A DNA stretch of 64,000 bases, taken from the NCBI RefSeq assembly GCF_963675165.1, contig NC_087383.1, positions 4,990,979-5,054,978 on the forward strand, given 5' to 3'. This DNA comes from Halichondria panicea. Taxonomy: Eukaryota; Porifera; Demospongiae; Suberitida; Halichondriidae. Both the position numbers and the translations under genes were made by a program. Below, piece after piece: positions 33,116 to 43,900 of this stretch (positions within the stretch are counted from its first letter, which is position 1; every line of letters begins with the position of its first letter). The notes beneath the pieces are model-generated. The model was not told where the DNA came from. It was given only the letters and a program-made list of their open reading frames with translations, and ran no database searches.

Positions 33116-36100
33116 ATGGCTGATGTTGCTATAAGCGCTAAGAAACTGGAGCAGCGCCACAAAAACACTGCTGAACTTTCGTCGTATACTAATGAGCTCA
33201 TTGACATGCTGGATTCTGGAGAGGCTGTCGTCAGCGAAGTGCAGAAACTGTCGGATACAACCACCAAAGTTGCTGATAAAATCAGTAAAGCAAAGAAGGC
33301 TACAGCCTCCACTAAGCAGTGTAAGAACAAATAAAAGAGGTGTATAGGCCTATCGTCTTTCCTCTAATCCCGTAAGACCTCTAATTAATTAGAGGTACCA
33401 AATTGACGTAATTACAGCGCCACGTCAGTATCAGCATAATTTTTTAGGTCCTAAAAGAAGCGCCAACTGTTGCTGGAAGTATTTTTTCTGGCACTTATAT
33501 TTTTGGTCATCAAGACATTCATCCTGCCCTTCACAATTCTAAACAGTTGTTGCTACAGCAGGGTGTCATACAGGGGGGGGCGGAGGGGGGATATCCCCCC
33601 CTTTCAATTATGACTGAGTGTCCATAGCTGGGTATTGAAATAACAGTTGACCTTTTTTAGCAACATTTTCTGGTTACTTTTCTCATTCCCCCCCCTCTAC
33701 TTCAAAATCCTGTATGACACCCTGTACAGTCAATGAACGTTGTTCACGAGTCACTCAGCTCTCAACGGTGCAGGTAGCAAGTGAAACCGAGCTAGACCGC
33801 GCCTATTTTCTCTCCAAATTCTATACTAGGTGTAGAACATTAAGCGCTACTATGATTTAGGCGCCAGTTGGGCTGAATGCAATTTTTGTGTTCTAAAAGA
33901 TGCGCCACTCAGAAGTGGAATTAATTTTTTCTGGCGCTGTAATTACACCAATTACGGTACTGCCCTTTGCAGCTCACTTGGAAGTTTGGGGCAAATAGTA
34001 AATTGCAAAAAACCACTTGAGATAAGTGTAACAGTTTACATAAGTAAACCACAATACTACAGAGCAAGGCAGATCTTTATGTTTTGTTGTTGTAGTTTTT
34101 CACGCTATTTGTTGTAGCTCATGTCAGCTCACGTGAAGTTTTAGCAAATAGTATTACTGTAAAATGCAAAAAACCGCTTGAAACAGTTTACAGCTAAACC
34201 ACAAATTGGCTATCTGTAGGTACAACGTTTGGGCTCTAGGGGTAGCTTGATTACGATATAAACTGCCTGTCGTTTAATTAAAATTGTTGACTGAGAAACA
34301 GCCTGCTGCTGAACCAGTCTCCAATTCTCTGCCACATAGTCTGCCACTTAACACCTCTTAATAACTAAGTTTCTCCTGGTTACCCAACTAGTAGTTTATT
34401 TAATACTGTAGGTATAGCTATTTATTGCTTTTTAATAAGTGCTGACATCAGCGTTTTACATTCAAATTGCACAGGAAGCGACTCATCACCGACTGTGCAG
34501 ATATTTTTCCATATTGCACACCCGGAAGTATTATTGCACACTTGTTATTGCACACTAGGAAGTGATTCTTATTTGGAATAAAACGTTTTCAGCAGTGAGA
34601 GAACAAGAAAAAGATAGTTTACACACTTATAATTATGCATTGCAATGTTTATCAGTCTCTTTTCTTGTTTTCTGATGCTCTGTATCACTTCTGTGCTCTT
34701 TTTGCAGTGAAGCTGAGGGTCAGGAGGTTGTCAGTGTTCATATTTAACGCATCAAACAGGCATCAGTGTTGGAAGTGGGTGCTTTGAGCGGAGTATTGCA
34801 TATGTAGAAGTGTACTGCACCACCATATAAGCCTGTTCAGGCTTGTATAAAGTCGTTTTGGCTTCAAAAACGGTTGTCACACTTTTCTTCAGTTATAGCG
34901 GTGCATGTTTCCTCTTCTGATACACTGGAGCATGATAGAAAGCAAGCACATGCTGTTTATCCTTCAGAACTATCCATTTTCAAAACGGGTTGCTGGTTGT
35001 CAACGTTTTTCTTGTCTTTTTTCTTGTCTGTTCTCTACAAAATCTTTAAGTAGCCTTCTGCAAGCTCTCTTGGTGTTCTAGAGTCTTATTTCTTTGTCTT
35101 TCTAGCTGTTTTCTTTCTCTTAAACTCGTCTTCAACTGGGAGAAATCAATTTTGTTGCTACGCATTCTTCTGGTTGATAAAGCAACCGCATGTTGTGCAT
35201 GCGCAGATTCAACCTGCATTTTGGTTGCCAAGCAATAAATGCATTATCCCATGGATACTGATGATTATCACTCGTCCGTGCCTAGTAACTGTCACTCGTG
35301 CCTTGCAGGCACTCGTGCAGTTACTGGCACAGACTCGTGATAATCTTCAGTATCCATAGGATAATATCATAAGATCTATATATCCACATATACTGTAGGT
35401 ATAGCTATAGATCTATATATCCACATATACTGTAGGTATAGCTATAGATCTATATATCCACATATACTGCAGGTATAGCTATAGATCTATATATCCACAT
35501 ATACTGTAGGTATAGCTAGATCTGTATATCCACATAAAGATCTGGTCTACAGAATCTTCTGTTCCAAAATTTAAACTTTGTCCCTTGCTCTATAGTATTG
35601 TGGTTTACTTATGTAAACTGTTACACTTATCTCAAGTGGTTTTTTGCAATTTACTATTTGCCCCAAACTTTCAAGTGAGCTGCAAAGGGCAGTACCGTCT
35701 TTGTTCTAATTACAGCATCAAAACAATTAACGGAAATGGTCTACATTTGGAACGGCAAATATGGACAGTTAGAATATAGTGGAGCTAACAAAAAGAACAA
35801 ATTACAGCTGGTTGCTTCGAATATTAACGTTTGTGATCTAGCTATAATTATCTGCACTCAAGTACCGTATAGCAGATTATTTTCGAGGCACTAAATTTTC
35901 GTGGATTTCCCAAACTAAAAATATATAGCGGTTCAAATGATCACACACAATAGAGGTTCAATACCGGATGTAAACCTTGCAAAAATATGTGCTTGAAGCT
36001 ATTAAATGCTAACTGTATTTTATAACCATTACCATTTATGGTCGTGCTAATTAATTAACTAATCACCACAATAAAATAATTACGAAATGGAAACCATTAT

Positions 36101-37067
36101 AATTATGGTTTATAAAATACCGTACAGCGCGAAATTTTCGAGGCACTTAAGGATTGGCCTCTAAAAGCATTTCGTTGCACAATGTTCGCGGAATGACTGC
36201 TCACCGGAAGCCATGCCTTATTTTTGCACGTTATAGTAATTAAAGAACAATTTTTGCAGACTTAATTTTCGTGTAGAGGATTGCTAAAAATGAAGCCCCT
36301 CGAAAATTTTGCGCTATACGAAAAATAATTAAGAGTTAGTACTTCTATTGGAGTTGTGCTGTAATTAGAATAAAGACGGTATTACGGGATAAATTTATTT
36401 GCTATGAAATTTAAAATTTATTAATTAGACAAAACAAAAAATAATTATTAGTGTTCGAACGTAGAGTAATAGTAGCTGTTCCACATTATGCAGGTTGCTT
36501 CTTTCCCTTGCAGTGCTTGATGAAACTGTTTCTCAGATTCAAAAGAACAATTCTGGGATGCGCCAAGAGTTACAAAATCATTTAAAACCAATTGGAACAG
36601 ATATACCCTCTTTTAAACTGAAAATAGATGATATTAAACAAAAGGTTCGCCAGAAAGAGAGACATTGTGAAGATCTGAAACGCGAACACAGAAGAGTGAA
36701 GAATAGCAAGTGAGGTTTGCAATTTTTTTTCCATGAGGTGGAAATAAGAAAAGTAACCAAAAATGTTGCTAAAAAAGGTCAACTGTTATTTCAATACCCT
36801 GTTAGTATGCCAGGCTATACAACTAGTACCTGAATGCAAATTTTAGGTGGGGAAATTGGAGCTGCTACTGTAGAGGAGGGATATCCCCCCTTTCCCCTTC
36901 CTGTGCATGTATGACACCCTGCCGTGAGTATGTCTGTATTCTTGCCTTTCTTATAATAATGCAGAGTGCAGCGAAGATTGCAAAGGGCTATTGTCAACAT
37001 GAATTTTGATTTGTTGTCAACGGAGCAGAATATTAGAGGCTGTATCCACGCAACGTTCTTGTGGTAG
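33116..37067 (+). CDS. Coiled-coil protein, 167 residues, family not recognised
   Basis: Three phase-consistent exons (33116-33320, 36514-36709, 36965-37067). The protein begins MADVAISAKKLEQRHKNTAE and is helical, charged and heptad-like through LDETVSQIQKNN, FKLKIDDIKQKVRQKE and VQRRLQRAIVNMNFDLL, ending TFLW. There is no catalytic motif, signal peptide or membrane segment. Small kinetochore, augmin or synaptonemal-complex subunits look like this, but I cannot assign one. If intron 1 is retained, the frame stops after 72 codons at 33332-33334, overlapping an AATAAA, which could give a short form. Intron 1 (3.2 kb) is a transposon nest. Divergent from ADAL. Confidence 0.75.
33396..33959. mobile_element. 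MITE family B, full copy carrying a nested MITE
   Basis: Ends taccaaattgacgtaattac and accaattacggta; contains tttaggtcctaaaagaagcg near the left and gatgcgccactcagaagtgg near the right. Removing the nested element at 33559-33724 leaves about 395 bp, close to the copy at 54911-55307. The right end adjoins element F. Confidence 0.75.
33559..33724. mobile_element. MITE family J, nested in family B
   Basis: 166 bp with ends CAGGGTGTCATACAGG and CCTGTATGACACCCTG, flanked on both sides by TACAG. Inside are G and C runs around gatatcccccc and the phrase gggtattgaaataacagttg. A second, reversed copy is at 36723-36927. Confidence 0.85.
35243..35365. repeat. Long hairpin inside element F
   Basis: About 123 bp with ~55-bp arms: left starts attatcccatggatactgat, right ends atcttcagtatccataggat then aat. 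The tip is gtgccttgcaggcac and the arms repeat CACTCGTGC. Mismatches and short gaps are scattered. Confidence 0.8.
35372..35530 (+). repeat. Tandem array, 37-bp unit x4
   Basis: Units start at 35372, 35409, 35446 and 35483 with almost no divergence (agatctatatatccacatat then actgtaggtatagctat), followed by a partial unit. Lies directly after the hairpin in element F. Confidence 0.9.
36118..36320. mobile_element. MITE family C, copy 3
   Basis: Left end accgtacagcgcgaaatttt then cgaggc; right end ccctcgaaaattttgcgcta then tacg. A diverged partial relative begins at 35863 (taccgtatagcagattattt). Both are in intron 1 of the coiled-coil gene. Confidence 0.65.
36723..36927. mobile_element. MITE family J, second copy (reversed)
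   Basis: Reverse orientation to 33559-33724: shares aaaaaaggtcaactgttatt, the gatatcccccc core and the terminal tatgacaccctg. The left end is diverged. It fills most of intron 2 of the coiled-coil gene. Confidence 0.7.
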
Positions 37068-37952
37068 TGCATATCCTACAGTTATATATAATTATGCCCA
37101 GAATTAATTTTGGAAGTGGTGGCAATTTTCAATTGTTATTATGGAGTGCCGTTTCAGAGTAATTTGCCTGTAGTAATCTAGGCCTGCAAACCACCACCAA
37201 CCAGGTGTGCATGTGCCGTATACTAAACATACACTGTTTTGCCAGTTTTCACTAACAAAACATCGTATGTAGTAGTAATACCTTTGTGTAATACCTTTGC
37301 AAATCAGTATTGGTGCAGATCTTTGCGATCTTAAAAAGTTTGCAAATGTTTTGTCACTCGCTAAACATTGTAGTATGTAATACGGTAGTTGGATGGAACT
37401 GTCCTAAGGTGTCCGTATTTGTTTACTACCGTATTAGCTAGACATTTCTGCAGCCCAAAATTCTGCGAATAGCTGTAAAAAGCCTCTGCAGATGCGAATT
37501 AAACCTTCAACGGTTAAATTAGGTGTTTCTGCGTTTACGCAGAATTTGCAGCATTTGCAGCATTTTTGGGCCGCAGAAATTTCTAGCTATACTGTATCTG
37601 TGTTGCAGTACGTATCAACACAATTTGTGGAGTTGCATCCTTTACATAGTGATCAGATATCAAAAGTGGAAGCTCAAGTGATGACCTCCAGACATTTGAA
37701 ATCGACTTCTCAAAAGAAAGTCCATGTGAAGTATCTGATAGACTATGGGACTTAGCATGCTAATGTTGAGTGTTGAGTTTTTACTTCTTTCTTGTGCTTT
37801 TTGTGCTCTTACCTTATAGTTATAATTATATTATTATACATGCAGTCTACCTTATAATTATGGCTATTCCTTGAGGTGTGGTCAATTGAGCCCTGTTTCC
37901 TGTCTTTCCTAGCACTATTGTATTTGCATATCTAGTTGGTACTCATTCAGAT
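37068..37952. other. Intergenic, 0.9 kb, repeat-bearing
   Basis: Between two plus-strand genes. It holds a probable diverged family-H copy (about 37213-37387, right end tacggta), MITE G at 37427-37596, and an open stretch 37610-37755 after a good acceptor that fits no neighbouring gene in phase. The promoter of the epimerase gene must lie in the right part. Confidence 0.4.
37427..37596. mobile_element. MITE family G
   Basis: 170 bp; left end TACCGTATTAGCTAGACATT then tctgcagcccaaaa, right end ttttgggccgcagaaatttc then tagctatactgta. Arms match with few differences; the centre has gcagcatttgcagcattt. Confidence 0.8.
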
Positions 37953-40900
37953 ATGGAATTGGTAGAAGTTTGTAGAGATAGCCAGACCAAAGCAGTTGTG
38001 AACTTGCATGGTGAGATTTCTGTATTGCTTGTTTTAATACAGCCATTTAATTGTCTGCATGTAGGGGCTACATTACAGTCATGGATAAACAATGGAGAAG
38101 AGATGATATTTGTTAGGTGAGCTGCTCAGTAACGTGAAATGCATGTCAACAATTAAAGGTTATGTCAATATGCCAGACTTATTACTGTTTTTATGGACCC
38201 CTACGTTATAGCAAAGACGCTGTATTTAACAACGTCAAGGCAATCAGGGGAGGAATACCTGTTGTGTTCCGTAAGTTAAATCCACATTTTATTGCTCAAA
38301 ACTGACATTAATTAATTCTTGCACTCCAGCATGCTTTGGAGCGTGGGACATGGGCCCACAACACGGGTTTGCAAGGACATCTAAATGGACATGCTCGAAG
38401 CCTCCATTTATGGTTAGTCCAATAGATATTAAAGGGATAGAGTGGTGCATGTACGCGTTGACCATGCATTTCACATTAGTCTTTACACAGGCATTGAAAC
38501 TGTACGCTTTATGCCTATTTTTTGCTGGGTAAAAGTGCTAGAAATAAAATGGTGGTTTCGTGTGTTTTCTCGAGTCATCTCTTTTTCAGCGTTTTTGGCA
38601 TTCCTAGTCTGTGAGCTACATGTACTTGTGAGCTACATGTACTGTTATTACAATGTTTTGCGAATGTCAAACTTGGCAGTGCTAATTAATGGCTGTGCAG
38701 AATTAAAATAGCAAATACCTATATAATCGGTACTTGTATAATTATGAACATCACAATCTTTGCCAGATTTCAAAGCAAAAAACTGTCTGCACGCTTATTT
38801 TGCTCAATCTGTAACAAATTTTTACACTGCAATACCGGTAGGCAGATCTTTAAATTAGACGTAAGCTACATCGAATGAGCACATTTGCTTGAATGTGGTT
38901 AATTTCTTCTGTACGCTCTGTATTTAAAATTTAAACTTCTCTGGTCAATTTTATTTTTTTGTGGTGTCTTTATTAATTATGCAGGTACAGTACATCCATC
39001 CAATCCCTCTCTTTCCTTTAGCTGTAGAGTTATTTATTATGCCTCAAAGCGTAGCCGCACGAGGGATATGCATGGGCGGATCCAGGAGGGGGGGGGGGCA
39101 ATTTAAAGAAACAAAAAAACGGTCAACTATTTTTTTAAAGCCCAATCAGTGTAGCTTTTCTGGTCATGGGTTGATTGATGACTATAATTATCAACAATAA
39201 TTATATATGACATACATAGTAGCAAGAGATAGCAGAAATCATCTTGCTCTTCAGCTTCAAAAGTCTACAACTACTATTCTGCATGCTATGATACCCACTT
39301 CGCAGAGAATGAGCCAGAGTCCACAGATCTTATTTGAGCTATTAAATTTACAGTGATCACTGGTCTTCTAGCAAGAAAGGGGGGGCACATGCCCCTTGTG
39401 CCATGCACTGGATCCGCCACTCAATAATTATATGGTAAAGCTGACTGTGTGTGTCTATTCCAGCTGTAACTTCAAGTCAAGAGCTCAGGCAGAATCCAGA
39501 ACCACAGGGAAAACTCAACGAGTGGGTAGTGATTGACCATGATTGTTGTAATCAACTGCTATCAGCAGAGCCTTGCAGCTCTCCTCACTCTTGCAGCTAC
39601 CGATAGCTAGTGCAGAGCTAACGTACTACTAAGTAGAGAGTATAGCAACAATCCATGGACAAGTTTTTCTACGCACTCTTCTGAAAATGCTCCAAGTAGG
39701 GCATAACTCGAGAATTAAAATCCATTGACAAGAAACCTATAGAAACTCTTACTTGCACCATAGATTGAATAGGGAGAGGGATTGGAAACGGAAGTTACCT
39801 CAAATTATATCTGCATTACGCCGGGGTGTAATCGAGGCTATGTATCTAACGTTGAGTAAAATCTAGTTTTTTTTTTTTTGCAGGCCCCAGGTGGGGTAAA
39901 AATAATTATTAGATCCCACTTGTGTGTGTTTAGCAGGGAATTATGAGCATAGTTTCCCAGGGAATTATAAGCTTGAGGGTATAAGGTACATGTATAATTT
40001 TTTGAATGTACAGAAATGATAATAAAGCTGTAGCTGCATGATAATTAGCTATGGCTGTTCAGTTTTTTCACTACTAGTTTTTACAGCGTTTGCTGGGTTG
40101 TATAGGGTTCCCCAGTATCTTTTCTTCTCTCTACGAGGAACACTAAGAGCCAATGATTTTAACAGTTCTGGGTCCATTAATTTGTCACAAGCATGAAAGC
40201 ATGTCTTCAACTTGTAGCTGATTTGTCAACTTCGTCCTCCTGACTTCTGTTTCTATCCTGCAGCCATGTTTCAAATTGCAGTAGACTCCTGTGTCTTTTT
40301 GGGAACGATAGTGCACTGTAGCATTGCTGCAAGCTGTTCCTTGCTAGCTAGCCGTACATATCAGAACAGTTTACTGAGAAGCTTGAGCTGAGCTGGGGTG
40401 GGGCTTGAGTGCAGATGAAAGAGGAGGCTGGGCTCATTTGTAGCAGAGCGCTTCCTGCACAAGGTGGAGTCACTAGTCCAATGTTGAAGCAAGGCCAATG
40501 CAAAGGTTTTTTTTTAGCAGAAATCATCTAGACTAGCTTGTCAGAACAGGACATTTTCAAAAATAAAGCTGTTGCTAAGGCTTGCTGCTTTTATAGATAC
40601 ACTTCTTGCCTGAGGCAGCCAATGAAAAGTGGGATCTAAATCAGTTAGCACATGTGAATTCGGTACCTCATGCCCATGTACTATCTATAACTTAGAGGAA
40701 TGGCATGTACAGTGACAAGGGTACGCGTAAAATAGTAGATAATTATTGTTAATATTAATTACTGTCCTGTGAGATGGGATTCTGCTGAGATCAGGTCGAT
40801 CTCAATGGGTGTCCTGACTGTATGTCCCACCGACGATCTTGCACCTCTAATTGCTTGGATGGCTGAGCGTAGGAGGGAGAAGGTTAGGCGACATCTTAGC

Positions 40901-43900
40901 CAGCATAGAGTTTTATTGTAGGTGATGTCCCATTTCTGGGCCAGTAGTGAGCTCAGGCGTTTGTAGAAGAGTGATGCTTCTACGCCCATGCCTCCTGTAA
41001 CGGATAAAACTAATGGTGTGAAAGAGGAGTGTTCAACTTCGTTCGTGTTTCTGTATGTTGCTGCATGTGACTGGTTTCTGTTGGAGGGGGCGAGGGGGTT
41101 GAACACTCTCACATCAAGGTATGTTTTTAGAATCTTCCCCCCCCAGACACCATTGGCCGATATATCCAAACGTGCGTTTTCTTGGCTGTTCGCTGAGGCC
41201 CCGTTGAGTTGGTCCGCGCTCACAGGTTGTAGGTTGGGCTCCACACACACTTCACTGCATACTTCCGTGAGAAGGGATGCTGTGGTATCTCTTATTTCGT
41301 TGTGCCTTAACGTTCCTAGGAAACCCTCCTTTGGCACAGGAGAGGGCATGCTCCACATTGAAGTTTTTGCCACAGTTGCATTTGGAGGGCAAGCGAGTTG
41401 GGGTCCAGCCATAGCGTAGTGCCAGGGCATCTTGGAAGGCCGACTTGTGTAGTGTGAATCCATGTTCCGATAGTGGGAGAACCGTGAGCCAAGTGGAGGC
41501 TCCTTTTGTCTTGGATAGCTCCACTGCCTTCTGGAGCCCGTCCGGTAGCTGTTGATGTATAGAGGCTGTGTCTTCTTGTCTGTTCCTGTTGTCCTTACTG
41601 ACCTCTCTTTTCTTCAGTTGCTGGTCACGGACTATGTTATATCCATATTCATTGTCTTGAGCTAGGATGTGGTCGGTGAGGGATGAGGTGACTGTGAGAG
41701 AGTGGTGCAGTTCCTTGTCCGCTAGCTTGGAGGGGATAGTTATTGCTAGTCCGCTGAGCCGAGCCAGTAGAGCGTATAGGTCGCATTCAACACTGTTTGG
41801 AGGTGGTCTTCCCGTAATGGCTGGTATCAGTTTAGTTCGAAGTGTGTTATCCAGTGGGACTAATAGGTGGCTCAAGTTGGGTACGACCCGGCTGAGGTAT
41901 GTCCATTTACTTAGGAGGCCATGGGTAATGGCTGAGTAGGCGGCATGTGGTTGCGACTTTGCTATGTTACTGAGGGTGTTGATACTAGATGACCACAGTT
42001 GTACCTTAGTGTTCACGTATTCAGCAATGTATTCACGGGAGCCAATCGCTGCACCTAGGTATGGTCTGCCTTCTGGCGTGACGTTGACTCCAGACCCAGC
42101 GAAGATGTTGGTGGCTCGGTCATGGTGGTTTTGCTTTGTGACAAGCCAGGTTTTAGACGGATTAGGGAAGTAACCAAAGGCAGGACCTATTGCTGCTAAT
42201 TTGTTCCACCAATCATGTAACTGCCCAATTTTCCCTATTGCCGCAGAGTCGTCCGCATACCAGACCTGTTTGCAGAGTCCATCCAGTTTCCTAATGATAG
42301 GGATAGTTGCTAGTCCGTACATATAGGCATGGCCAGGGGGTATCCTTGTGTAGTACCTTCTTGGGATAGGATAACTTCTCCATCAACAAAGAGCTCAGTG
42401 GAGTTTCTATAAGAGTTAATGAGGGTGGCAATAGGTGGGCAAAGGCGTCTGATGTTCTGTAGTGCTACCTGGCGATTAAAATACGGTATTAATTGGAGGA
42501 ATAAAGAAAGAAATAGACGTAGAGTTAGGAAAAAGGAGAGCCTGTATCGGGAAGTCACGTGAAGGTAGAAGGGTGAAAATGAGCGTGGGCATGCTGAGCT
42601 AGAGATGTTGGACTGCCCACGCAGAGATCTATGACTAATAAAACTTTACCTGCAGCAAGCTGGACATGGACTTGGAACTGGAAGTTTGCAAGCACTAGAG
42701 CTTAGCTAGATGATCTACTAGTCGAGATTGTGTGTTCAGATTCTATCCTATCAGACTACTATCACCTATTCTTGTGTCTTTCTACATGCTATAGTCTATA
42801 GTATAGATAAAGTCATCATTATCATATATAGCAGGTAGCTACTGCCACCAGAGCTGGCCACGCTGGTTCTCTGATCTGACTTGCAGCACAGCTTTAATTG
42901 TCTCAGTATAGTCTTATTAACTCTGAATGCGTGGGAGAATACCTTACGTCACGATTGTGGGCTACATATTGCCCACGTTCATAAAAATCCTTGTGGATCA
43001 CGCGATTTCCCAAACCAGGCCTTACTTTTTCTTAACTGTACGCCCATTTATTTCTTTGCTGCCTCACTACGTCTTATGATTTATGGATGAACAGTGACAA
43101 CAGCAAGAATGAAAGCACCGCGGGTGCTGATGCCTCGGTGGAGGTGCCAAAGCTACATAACATAAAACTACTAATAGCTAGCATTTATACACACATTGAT
43201 TATAATTATCATGATGAACTTTGCTGCATGCAATCAACCGAATAGTGGGTAATGATCAACCATGATTGTTGTTAAAAAGGATCGATGCCAAAAGTTCAAG
43301 TCTAAAATTATGGCTGCAAGTCAGCAGAACCTTGCAGCTCTCTGCTCACTCTTGCAGCTACCAATAGCTAGCGTTCTAATGCATAGCTAACTACTAAGTA
43401 GAGTAGTAACACTCGGTGAACAAGTTTTGCTACGGACTCTTCTGAAAAGGCTGCAATAGCATTCCAAGTAAGCAAAACTAGGTATATCTCGAGAACGAAG
43501 CATTATTTTGCAAATCCACGAATTAAAATCCAAGTAAACATGACTAGAAGCCTATAGAAACTCTTACTTGCACTTGATTCATCCTTGAGCAGCTGTAGCG
43601 GTCTACACACACACACACACAGACACACTACCGTATACCTCGCTTGCGCATGCGCACCGAGGCATAAAAAGTAAGGCCTGGGAACGAGGCTACTATATAA
43701 ACTTACACTTCCAACTGACACTTGAGACCATATTATGGGACACAGTACACCGATGAGTTGCACAGTCTTAGCTATTATTAGAAGCATTCTAGGTATATAA
43801 AGATCTCATAGCGTGACAAAGAATGTTTTGTGCCTCTAGCTATCTTCACAAATGTATTTTTTTTTCCAACTGAAGCTCACCATTAGGGGGCATGAGAATG

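Larger units (their letters stand above)
33954..35698. mobile_element. Element F, 1.75 kb with ~106-bp terminal inverted repeats
   Basis: Left repeat 33954-34059 and right repeat 35593-35698 are almost identical reverse complements, beginning ACGGTACTGCCCTTTGCAGC and running through ggggcaaatagtaaattgca to aaaccacaatacta. A degenerate third copy of the repeat sits subterminally at about 34126-34210. The interior has no transposase-like frame; it holds attgcacac repeats (~34500-34560), a foldback and a 37-bp tandem array. It is therefore a non-autonomous DNA element. Confidence 0.8.

Noticed and set aside
35372-35530. Regular 37-bp repeats considered as a CRISPR-like array
   Set aside because: The units are head-to-tail with no unique spacers, in an animal intron.
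37610-37755. Open stretch after a good acceptor (YVSTQFVELHPLHSDQIS...) ending TAG
   Set aside because: Its phase fits neither the coiled-coil gene upstream nor the epimerase downstream, and no homology is recognised; it also overlaps the edge of MITE G.
40988-42173. Plus-strand open frames opposite the RT element
   Set aside because: Shadows of the minus-strand RT pseudogene; no start, splice or domain support.
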